Shown here: positions 1-4,981 of the stretch, one piece after another
Layout of the letters: every line of letters begins with the position of its first letter
Numbering within the stretch: the stretch's first letter is position 1
NCBI GenBank assembly: GCA_027064285.1
Contig: JAMOPX010000201.1
Coordinates: 1 to 6,491 of the forward strand
DNA length: 6,491 bases
DNA from: Desulfobacterales bacterium
Lineage (GTDB): Bacteria > Desulfobacterota > DSM-4660 > Desulfatiglandales > JALVZP01
Direction: 5' to 3'
The notes under the pieces: model-generated
Told to the model about the DNA's origin: nothing
The model's database searches: none
The model's input: only the letters and a program-made list of their open reading frames with translations
Position numbers and translations under genes: made by a program

Positions 1-515
1 TTTCCTTCAGATATTGCTTTATTTCTGGCAATCAAAAGTGCTGTAAGATTGGCAACAGAACCTCCTGCCAAAAACATTCCGCCTGCACCCTGCTTGTAGC
101 CAAAAAGCTCACAAAGCCATCTTATTACTTCTCTCTCTAAGTGAGCAGCAGAAGGTCCTACTTCCCATAAAAAGAGAGACTGATTTAATGCAGATATGAG
201 AGCATCTAAGAATATACAGATAGCAGAAGGCTGAGTAATCATATGGCCTATATATCTGGGATGACCAAAGTAGAAGCAGTATTTTAGAACCTTCTCTTTT
301 AATTCATCTAAGAATTTGTCCCAACTTAATGGTTCACTTGGTAGAGGATCTGAAAAGATATGATCAAGTCTTTTGGGTGAGATATAATTGAAAACAGGTC
401 GATATCTTAACTTTGAAAGGTTATCTACAATAAGATCTACAACTTCATAGCCAATTTTTCTTATTTTTTCTGCATTCTTTCCTTCTGGATCAATAAAAAA
501 GTCTTTTATATCCAT
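1..515 (-). CDS. PLP-dependent amino acid decarboxylase (group II), N-terminal part
   Basis: The reverse strand is open from ATG at 515 to the window edge, giving 171 codons with no stop; the gene continues beyond position 1. The translation begins MDIKDFFIDPEG and carries family landmarks of pyridoxal-phosphate decarboxylases (aromatic amino acid, glutamate or diaminobutyrate type): FGHPRYIGHM at about residues 83-92, a PSAAHLEREVIRWLCELFGY stretch at 121-140, and the cofactor-domain start LAGGSVANLTALLIAR at 149-164. The Schiff-base lysine would lie near residue 300, outside the window. The enzyme should remove the alpha-carboxyl of an amino acid to give an amine in the cytoplasm; the substrate cannot be told from this half. 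The start overlaps the stop of the upstream acyl-CoA synthetase beta gene by one base (TAATG) and has no clear Shine-Dalgarno site, so translation is probably coupled. The family is firm; the specificity is open. Confidence 0.88.
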   Translation of the reverse strand, partial: MDIKDFFIDPEGKNAEKIRKIGYEVVDLIVDNLSKLRYRPVFNYISPKRLDHIFSDPLPSEPLSWDKFLDELKEKVLKYCFYFGHPRYIGHMITQPSAICIFLDALISALNQSLFLWEVGPSAAHLEREVIRWLCELFGYKQGAGGMFLAGGSVANLTALLIARNKAISEG

Positions 516-1186
516 TACTTAAGCACTATTAATGCATCTACTACCACAGGATTTTCTCCAGAAATAATTATGGGATTTATGTCTAATTCCTTAATTTCTT
601 TGTTTTCAAGTCCTAACTTTCCAACATTTACAATTAGTTCAGCTAACTTATCTAAATTTACAGCAGGCATTCCTCTGACTGAATTTAAGATCTTATTTGC
701 TCTTATCTCTTTCAACATATAAAATGCATCTGCCTTGCTTAAAGGAGCAACTCTAAAAGACACATCTTTTAAGATCTCTGTAAATATACCGCCCAGCCCA
801 AACATAACAGCAACTCCAAACTGCTCATCTCTTATCATACCCACCATAAGCTCTCTTTTTCCATCTACCATCTCTTGCACAAGAACTGCTCCTTTAGGAG
901 TATCCTTTACCTTTTCATATACCTTGTCAAAAGCGGTATAGACTTCATCTTCGTTTTTGATATTTGTTATTATCAATCCTTCTTCTGTCTTATGGATTAT
1001 TTCTGGAGCACATCCTTTTATTACCAATGGATACCCTATCTGAGCAATTGCGTGTGGAAGCTCATCTCTGCTTTTTATAAGAACTTCTTTTGCAACAGGA
1101 ATACCATAGTGCCTCAATACTAATTTTGATTCATGCTCAGAAAGGGTTTTTCTCCCTTCTTTTACAGCATCTTCTATTACTTTCAT
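515..1186 (-). CDS. acdB: ADP-forming acyl-CoA synthetase, beta subunit (ATP-grasp)
   Basis: This 223-aa protein matches the small beta subunit of ADP-forming acetyl/acyl-CoA synthetase (about 230 aa in archaea). It holds the ATP-grasp domain: LSEHESKLVLRHYGIPV at about 15-31, GYPLVIKG at 51-58, IIHKTEEG at 63-70, the VQEMVDGKRELMVGM strand at about 103-117, FGLGGIFTE at about 129-137 and ELDINPII near 200-207. His65 in IIHKTEEG corresponds to the second phosphate-relay histidine described for the Pyrococcus enzyme. With the alpha subunit it converts acyl-CoA + ADP + Pi to the free acid + CoA + ATP in the cytoplasm. ATG at 1186 sits four bases after the alpha stop; a GGGGA just upstream, inside alpha, can serve as ribosome binding site. 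Which acyl-CoA is used (acetyl, branched-chain, aryl-acetyl) is not visible. Confidence 0.9.
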   Translation of the reverse strand: MKVIEDAVKEGRKTLSEHESKLVLRHYGIPVAKEVLIKSRDELPHAIAQIGYPLVIKGCAPEIIHKTEEGLIITNIKNEDEVYTAFDKVYEKVKDTPKGAVLVQEMVDGKRELMVGMIRDEQFGVAVMFGLGGIFTEILKDVSFRVAPLSKADAFYMLKEIRANKILNSVRGMPAVNLDKLAELIVNVGKLGLENKEIKELDINPIIISGENPVVVDALIVLK

Positions 1187-1190
1187 CTTC

Positions 1191-2594
1191 TTATCCCCGT
1201 AGTAAAATCTTTTTGTATTCCCATAAATTTCCCAGTGCTTGCGCTGCCCTTTCAGGACTGGGATAATTAGTAAGTGCCTTATTTTCTTCCAAAAAACTCA
1301 CCTCCTTATCCCATATACCAGCAGGAGCAGAAATGCAGGTTATAATAGGTTTTCTCTGCTTCCACTCCAAAAGCATCTCTTTTATTCCTTCCACTGCTTT
1401 TATGTTTGCTGATGCATACATAATAAGTAAAATCACAGCATCTATGTTTTCATCTCTCATAGCAACATCTATTATTTCTCTTGTAGCAGAAGCATCATAC
1501 CATGCAGGTCCCATATCAACTGGATTTGTCCTTATTGCCATAGGAGGGAGCAGTTCATTTATTCTTTTTTGAGTCTTTTCTGTAAATGGAGGAAGTTCAA
1601 GTCCAACCCTTTCTGCCATATCACTTGCTGCTATACCAGGACCTGCTTGACCAGAAAGCACTGCCACCCTGTTTCCATCAGGAATACTGCTTTGAGATAG
1701 TGCCTTTGCTGTATCCATAAGCTCTTCAGCAGTATTTACAACTATAGCACCAGCTTGCCTTAATGCACCAATATATATCTCATATCTTCCAGCCATTGAT
1801 CCTGTATGGGATTTAGATGCCAAATTGCTGCTTTTTGAACTTCCGGTCTTATACGCAACTACAGGTTTTGATTTATGCATATCTTTTATAGCCCTTATCA
1901 TAGGCATGGGATTATCTATTCCTTCTATATAAAGAGCAATAACTTTTGTATGTGGATCATCTTTTAAAAATAAGATCATTTCATAAAAGTCCACATTTAA
2001 CCTGTTGCCTATGCCAACTATCTTGCTATAACCAACATTATGCCTTTGACTTAAGAAACTTAAAAGATGAGACATTCCTCCACTCTGACTTACTAAAGCA
2101 ATGTCTCCTTTCTTTGTAAGGGAAAACTCTGGAGTAAATGAGGCATTTAGGTTATGCCAAAAATTTATCATTCCAAATGTATTTGGTCCTATTACAGGGA
2201 TACCATAAGAGTCTGCTTTTTGCTTTAATATCTCTTGATTTTTAGCACCTTCTGGATCTTCTATCTCTCTAAAACCAGCAGTAATAAGAACAACCCCGCC
2301 AACATCTTTTTCATGACACTCATCAAAGATCTGAAATACAAATCTTGCAGGAACAGCAATAATAGCAAGATCAATACTGCCACTGTAAGCACTAATAGAA
2401 GGATATGCTTTTATTCCCATAATCTCTTTAGCAGAGGGATTTACAGGTATTATCTTACCCTTATATCCACCTGTGGTAAGACTTTTCATTACATGAAATC
2501 CAAGTTTATCAAATTTATTAGATGCACCTATCACTGCCACAGACTCTGGATTGAATAGCCTTTTCATGTTTTCAAAAAATTTTTTATTCTTCAT
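1191..2594 (-). CDS. acdA: ADP-forming acyl-CoA synthetase, alpha subunit (CoA-binding)
   Basis: This 467-aa protein has the length and motifs of the alpha subunit of ADP-forming acyl-CoA synthetase, a relative of succinyl-CoA synthetase. The Rossmann CoA-binding domain starts with SVAVIGASNKFDKLGFHV (18-35); GPNTFGMIN (136-144) and SQSGGMS (169-175) follow. SHTGSMAGR (262-270) holds His263, the expected phosphohistidine that carries phosphate to the beta subunit. The C-terminal ligase-like part shows SGQAGPGIAASDMAE (314-328) and TNPVDMGP (356-363). Subunits are split as in archaeal enzymes, not fused as in many bacteria. ATG at 2594 is preceded by GGAGGAG six bases away, a strong ribosome binding site, and overlaps the end of marR by 11 bp. 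Together with beta it yields ATP by substrate-level phosphorylation from acyl-CoA. Some distant members are annotated as acetyltransferases, but the intact separate ATP-grasp subunit next door argues for a synthetase. Confidence 0.92.
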   Translation of the reverse strand: MKNKKFFENMKRLFNPESVAVIGASNKFDKLGFHVMKSLTTGGYKGKIIPVNPSAKEIMGIKAYPSISAYSGSIDLAIIAVPARFVFQIFDECHEKDVGGVVLITAGFREIEDPEGAKNQEILKQKADSYGIPVIGPNTFGMINFWHNLNASFTPEFSLTKKGDIALVSQSGGMSHLLSFLSQRHNVGYSKIVGIGNRLNVDFYEMILFLKDDPHTKVIALYIEGIDNPMPMIRAIKDMHKSKPVVAYKTGSSKSSNLASKSHTGSMAGRYEIYIGALRQAGAIVVNTAEELMDTAKALSQSSIPDGNRVAVLSGQAGPGIAASDMAERVGLELPPFTEKTQKRINELLPPMAIRTNPVDMGPAWYDASATREIIDVAMRDENIDAVILLIMYASANIKAVEGIKEMLLEWKQRKPIITCISAPAGIWDKEVSFLEENKALTNYPSPERAAQALGNLWEYKKILLRG

Positions 2595-3018
2595 CTAAGT
2601 CTCCTCCAATACTCTCTAACTTTTGAACCACTCTCTCAAATATCTCCTTTTCTTCATCACACAATACAGAAAGAAATTTGGCATTATTTCTGTGATAAAT
2701 CTCTAAAAGCTCTTCTCTCAAAGACTCTGCCTTTGGAGTAAGATAAATCCTGATCGCTCTTCTATCTTCGGGATCATTCCTTCTTTCTACAAAACCATCC
2801 CTTTCAAGCCGATCTATTATGCCTGTAAGGGTAGCTTTATCTAATGCAACTTTTTTTGCCAGTTTGCTTATAAGGATTCCATTTTCTTCATAAAGCGCAA
2901 TTAACAAAAAGAACTGAGAAGTGGTAAGTCCGTAGGGCGTTATACTTTCTTTTGTTATTCTATTAAGTTTTCTGGAAACTCTTCCTACTAAAAAGCAGAC
3001 ACAGTCTTTAAATAACAT
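2584..3018 (-). CDS. MarR-family transcriptional regulator, operon repressor
   Basis: From ATG at 3018 the product is 144 aa, a usual MarR length. A winged helix-turn-helix is clear: an N-terminal dimer helix, then LTTSQFFLLIALYEENG, the recognition region KVALDKATLTGIIDRLERDG, the wing FVERRNDPEDRRAIRIYLT, and C-terminal dimerisation helices. A TTG at 3045 would add nine residues (YTNNIKKN plus the initiator), but it lies inside a perfect palindrome and only about 9 nt after the predicted transcription start, too close for a ribosome site; ATG 3018 has a weak AAGAA upstream and is preferred. MarR proteins are dimers that usually repress their own operon and release DNA on binding phenolic or aryl acids or CoA esters. 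Here it is first in a transcript with the acyl-CoA synthetase genes and the decarboxylase, so it likely senses one of their metabolites. The ligand is inference. Confidence 0.9.
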   Translation of the reverse strand: MLFKDCVCFLVGRVSRKLNRITKESITPYGLTTSQFFLLIALYEENGILISKLAKKVALDKATLTGIIDRLERDGFVERRNDPEDRRAIRIYLTPKAESLREELLEIYHRNNAKFLSVLCDEEKEIFERVVQKLESIGGDLDEE

Positions 3019-3033
3019 GTTTTTCTTAATATT

Positions 3034-3047
3034 GTTTGTATACAAAC
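3034..3047. promoter_or_regulatory. MarR operator palindrome GTTTGTATACAAAC
   Basis: A perfect 14-bp palindrome sits just downstream of the predicted marR transcription start and upstream of the preferred ATG. The TTGTATACAA core resembles known MarR-type operators. A second, imperfect copy (TTGTGCATACAA on the minus strand, 3062-3073) overlaps the -10 element. Two sites across the start region fit repression by the adjacent MarR protein. Confidence 0.7.
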
Positions 3048-3060
3048 TATGTTTCTACAA

Positions 3061-3090
3061 ATTGTATGCACAAATATAATATGCTGTCAA
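3061..3090 (-). promoter_or_regulatory. sigma-70-type promoter of the marR operon
   Basis: On the minus strand TTGACA (3090-3085, perfect -35) is followed after 18 bases by TACAAT (3066-3061, five of six -10 bases). Initiation is expected near 3054, giving a leader of about 36 nt before ATG 3018. The -10 lies within an operator-like half palindrome. Confidence 0.72.
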
Positions 3091-3102
3091 CCTTTTTTAT
3101 AG

Positions 3103-3248
3103 CTTGTTCGAAAAATAAAGATAAACCTTGAATTGGAGGAGCTTTTGGGTCACTGTAAGAATAAATAGTGTTTACAGTAGCTTTTACTAAGAAGGAGAAA
3201 AGATTTGTTATTGTAACATCATCTGCTGGATCAGCTTATACAACCTAA
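3103..3248 (+). pseudogene. possible decayed IS1-family transposase fragment
   Basis: Two adjoining plus-strand fragments can be read with one frame change: residues NLELEELLGHCKNK ending at a TAG (3166-3168), then VFTVAFTKKEKRFVIVTSSAG ending at TAA 3246-3248. Joined, they resemble the region around the first catalytic acidic residue of IS1-family DDE transposases (acidic-DE, then KKNK, a hydrophobic strand and KRFV). There is no start, no full catalytic set, and one expected Asp is Glu. The link is by pattern memory only; the fresh IS1-like gene at 6431 makes it more plausible. Confidence 0.3.
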
Positions 3249-3303
3249 CCAATAAAAAAATTCAGAATAAGCTTAGCTGATTATCATCTACGAATATCCA
3301 GAG
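3242..3303 (+). repeat. direct repeat, copy 1 (partner 6291-6365)
   Basis: This stretch matches 6291-6365 in the same orientation. It includes a 21-nt identical block (3273-3293 against 6335-6355) and a shared AACCAATAAAAAA start, with a few substitutions and one-base indels. Copy 1 lacks 13 bases (AAAGATTAAGAAA) present in copy 2. The similarity stops soon after CCAGAG. Both copies lie next to IS1-like sequence, so it is likely a mobile-element remnant. Confidence 0.82.
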
Positions 3304-3365
3304 GTTTAAGGTACAAAATTTCTGATGTGAAGCTGTTTTTGCTTAATAAAGGGCTTATTATTTTT

Positions 3366-3707
3366 TTATTTTTCTTGATATTTTTTTCTGTAAAAACGAA
3401 TTATTTTATTATCAGGTACATCTCCTTTTAGCAGTATTGCTATGCTATCTGAATATTCCCTGTATGTGTTTATTTTTTTATCTTCTATCCTTATAAAGGA
3501 GGCTCCATTCACTTTAATTCTTTTTCCGATAGCAAATGGGGTATTCAGTGTAAACTCAAGCTCCCATTCAAAAGCTATTTTGTTTCCCTCAGAGATTATG
3601 TTTTTTGGTATAAATATATATTCCTTTGCTTCTTGGTGACATCTCATATGAAATTTCTTTATAGCTTCTTTCCCTTTGTATTCTCCATAAAGGGAATCTA
3701 CATACAC
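3366..3707 (-). CDS. SnoaL/NTF2-like small protein, 5' end apparently damaged
   Basis: The 113 residues from GTG 3707 resemble the SnoaL-like branch of the NTF2 fold (AVYVD..GEYKGKEAIKKFH, then GNKIAFEWELEF, GKRIKVNGASFIRIEDKKI). This cone-shaped fold serves isomerases, cyclases and many proteins of unknown role, so no reaction can be assigned. The same frame stays open upstream to 3794 and encodes about 29 more residues, including IAKLFCEKFCVPDSEAFSKL, which look like the missing first helix of the fold; with them the length (about 142) fits the family. That stretch has no ATG, GTG or TTG before the TAA at 3795-3797. Either a start codon has mutated, a frameshift separates an upstream ATG (3828), or a rare start is used. 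GTG 3707 would cut off the first helix and has no good ribosome site. It may be a pseudogene. Confidence 0.6.
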   Translation of the reverse strand: MYVDSLYGEYKGKEAIKKFHMRCHQEAKEYIFIPKNIISEGNKIAFEWELEFTLNTPFAIGKRIKVNGASFIRIEDKKINTYREYSDSIAILLKGDVPDNKIIRFYRKKYQEK

Positions 3708-3910
3708 AGCATTTTCTGTAAACAGTTTTGAAAATGCTTCTGAATCAGGGACACAAAATTTTTCGCAAAAAAGTTTTGCTATTTCTTTTATGGTTTATTA
3801 CTTTTGTAATTTTTTGGTATATAGCCATGTAAAGAGATTCTTAGTTTCTGACATAATATAAAATTTATCACAGTAAATAAAGAGGACATCATAAAAATTT
3901 TGTCTAATAT

Positions 3911-3950
3911 TTTATCGCACAAAACGGCATTTTTTGGCACTTTTTCGCAC
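3911..3950. repeat. array of four 10-bp direct repeats, candidate partition site
   Basis: Read on the minus strand this is four abutting decamers: GTGCGAAAAA, GTGCCAAAAA, ATGCCGTTTT, GTGCGATAAA (consensus RTGCSRWWWW). The 10-bp period places each unit on the same face of the helix. It lies just after the ribbon-helix-helix gene. A related array precedes the parA gene at 4929-4958. Ribbon-helix-helix centromere-binding proteins bind such short tandem repeats, so this is a candidate centromere or operator. The roughly 115 bases between it and the SnoaL-like gene (3795-3910) hold nothing I recognise. Confidence 0.72.
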
Positions 3951-3981
3951 ACTGGGAAATAGGGGAAGGCGTTTAGTAATA

Positions 3982-3999
3982 GATCTAACTGATCTAACT
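3982..3999. repeat. tandem 9-bp repeat, two copies of GATCTAACT
   Basis: Two perfect abutting copies (3982-3990, 3991-3999) cover the last codons and stop of the ribbon-helix-helix gene, whose TAG is 3996-3994. It may be a recent slippage duplication at the gene end or an extra binding site; nothing else in the window decides. Confidence 0.5.
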
Positions 4000-4224
4000 A
4001 CTTTGAACTGATTCTTTGATACACTTCAGGATAAAATCATGAAGAGTCATCTCTTCCTCAAGTGCTCTTTTTTTTGCTTCCATCCAGAGAGAATATGGCA
4101 TCCTTAAAAGGAATGTCTTTTCTCTCTTTTCTTCTTCCACATTTACACTGGCTTCTTCTATAAAATCATCAATGCTTTTTCCAAATTCTATCCCAGATTT
4201 GCCCACTTTTTTACTTCTTGCCAC
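3994..4224 (-). CDS. ribbon-helix-helix DNA-binding protein, ParG-like partition partner
   Basis: This 76-aa protein has a basic, probably flexible N-terminus (ARSKKVGKSG), an acidic linker and a C-terminal ribbon-helix-helix: strand KTFLLRMP at about 38-45, helix YSLWMEAKKRALEEE, turn MT, helix LHDFILKCIKESV. The strand of each dimer half would sit in the DNA major groove. Size, order and overlap with a small ParA match the ParF-ParG type Ib partition pair, where the RHH protein binds centromere repeats, represses the operon and stimulates the ATPase through its N-terminal tail. The start is GTG 4224, chosen for the excellent ribosome site GGAGGAGGTGAG upstream (inside parA). The gene overlaps parA by 37 bp. 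An antitoxin-like role is less likely, since no toxin gene is present. Confidence 0.8.
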   Translation of the reverse strand: MARSKKVGKSGIEFGKSIDDFIEEASVNVEEEKREKTFLLRMPYSLWMEAKKRALEEEMTLHDFILKCIKESVQSS

Positions 4225-4826
4225 AGATTTCTCACCTCCTCCGATGCTTTGCTTTTTTTGTTCATCTCTGTTACTCCAAGACCTGCTGATATAGCTTCTC
4301 TGTATGCAACTCTAAGCCCAAGCGTTGTGGAGAAAAAATCTATCTCTGCATTTTTTAAAGCAGATATTACATCTTTTACAATCTTAGCTCTTGGAATAAC
4401 CATATTCAGAAGAACCTTTGCTCTTATATCTTTAAACTTTGTTGCTTCTTCAATTATCCTGACTGTTCTTGAAAGACTCCAAAGATCAAACTGTCCTGCC
4501 TGTATAGGAACAATAACATAATCTGATGCTGTTATAGCAGATCTGAAGACACTGCTATCTCTTCCGCCTGTGTCTATAATGATCAAATCAAAATTGCTGA
4601 AATCCTGAATCTGTCTGTGAAGAGTTTTGCTTGGCTTTATTATTGTCTGAAAACCACCTGTTTTTGTCTCCTGTCTTGTCTCATGAAACATAAATGCACT
4701 TCCCTGTATGTCTGCATCTATAAGAAGAACTTTTAGCCCATCATGGAATGCTTCAACTGCAAGATTCACAGCAACAGTCGTTTTCCCCGTTCCTCCTTTT
4801 TCTCCTGCAATAGAGATTACTTTCAT
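4188..4826 (-). CDS. parA: ParA/ParF-family partition ATPase
   Basis: This 212-aa protein is a small ParA/MinD-type P-loop ATPase without an N-terminal HTH, the size of type Ib ParF (about 206 aa). It shows the deviant Walker A KGGTGKTT at residues 10-17 with the signature lysine, the A' motif LLIDADIQGSA at 35-44 (Asp37 and Asp39), Walker B LIIIDTGGRD at 81-90, VIVPIQAGQFDLWS at 104-117, and GLGVTEM near 182-188 in the usual GLSVxE place. Walker B has GG where PP or PG is common, a mild oddity. Such ATPases form ATP-dependent dimers on the nucleoid and position plasmids, mobile elements or protein cargo. ATG 4826 lacks a strong ribosome site and follows an inverted repeat. The RHH gene overlaps its 3' end, so the two form one transcript. 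With no replication gene in view, it may be a plasmid/ICE remnant or a chromosomal orphan. Confidence 0.9.
   Translation of the reverse strand: MKVISIAGEKGGTGKTTVAVNLAVEAFHDGLKVLLIDADIQGSAFMFHETRQETKTGGFQTIIKPSKTLHRQIQDFSNFDLIIIDTGGRDSSVFRSAITASDYVIVPIQAGQFDLWSLSRTVRIIEEATKFKDIRAKVLLNMVIPRAKIVKDVISALKNAEIDFFSTTLGLRVAYREAISAGLGVTEMNKKSKASEEVRNLWQEVKKWANLG
4231..4242 (-). promoter_or_regulatory. strong ribosome binding site for the RHH gene, inside parA
   Basis: GGAGGAGGTGAG lies six bases before GTG 4224. It fixes the unusual GTG start and implies that the small partner protein is made at a higher rate than the ATPase, whose own start has no comparable site. Confidence 0.8.
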
Positions 4827-4836
4827 AGCTTATTTG

Positions 4837-4873
4837 CTTATTTAAGTAAGCTTAGTTAGATTACTTAAATAAG
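4837..4873. repeat. 13-bp inverted repeat in the parA leader, possible operator
   Basis: CTTATTTAAGTAA (4837-4849) and its exact complement TTACTTAAATAAG (4861-4873) are separated by 11 bases. A further palindrome, TTACTTA-AA-TAAGTAA, covers 4861-4876. The element ends ten bases before the parA start codon. It may be an operator for autorepression or an mRNA hairpin limiting parA translation; being all AT apart from the tips, it would be weak as RNA. Confidence 0.6.
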
Positions 4874-4896
4874 TAATATAAGTTAATAAAGAATTC

Positions 4897-4975
4897 AAGT
4901 GTTTTTTTACCTAAGAAGGAGACTAAACAAAACGGCATTTTTTGGCATTTTTTGATACATTGAAAGTGTTTTTTT
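4897..4975. repeat. pair of 12-nt direct repeats flanking the upstream decamer array
   Basis: AAGTGTTTTTTT occurs at 4897-4908 and 4964-4975, 67 bases apart, on either side of the decamers at 4929-4958. The T run makes chance similarity possible, but the identical AAGTG start and symmetric placement suggest an organised upstream site. Confidence 0.4.
4929..4958. repeat. second decamer array upstream of parA
   Basis: On the minus strand the units are GTATCAAAAA (degenerate), ATGCCAAAAA and ATGCCGTTTT. The block 4927-4947 is identical over 21 nt to 3919-3939 in the downstream array and lies in the same orientation. It is about 100 bases upstream of the parA start, where type Ib partition sites usually lie. 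Confidence 0.7.
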
Positions 4976-4981
4976 GTCTTC

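Larger units (their letters stand above)
3046..3365. other. gene-poor interval with promoter and mobile-element scars
   Basis: No intact gene is visible in these 320 bases. The left end holds the marR promoter. From about 3103 on, the plus strand shows short coding-like fragments and then a direct-repeat copy shared with 6291-6365. The right end holds an AT-only hairpin (TAATAA 3344-3349 with TTATTA 3355-3360) followed by a T run on the plus strand, which could be a very weak terminator but is too AT-poor in GC pairs to rely on. Confidence 0.6.

Noticed and set aside
735..1123. Plus-strand open frames within the acyl-CoA synthetase beta gene
   Set aside because: They lie antisense to a gene with clear family motifs, have no ribosome site and give no recognisable protein.
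1333..2558. Plus-strand open frames within the alpha subunit gene
   Set aside because: Antisense shadows of a well-conserved gene, with low-complexity translations.
3168..3248. A 26-codon plus-strand open frame starting at GTG 3168 as a small gene
   Set aside because: No ribosome site at a proper distance; it reads better as part of a decayed transposase.
3344..3372. Hairpin plus T run as a terminator
   Set aside because: The stem is six A-T pairs only; too weak to support as an intrinsic terminator.
3670..3696. 8-bp inverted repeat TTCCCTTT/AAAGGGAA with an 11-base loop
   Set aside because: It lies inside the SnoaL-like coding region with no T run and no link to a start; chance is likely.
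3187..4922. CTAAGAAGGAGA occurring at both 3187-3198 and 4911-4922
   Set aside because: Only 12 nt, purine-rich, without clear matching flanks; not enough to call a repeat family.
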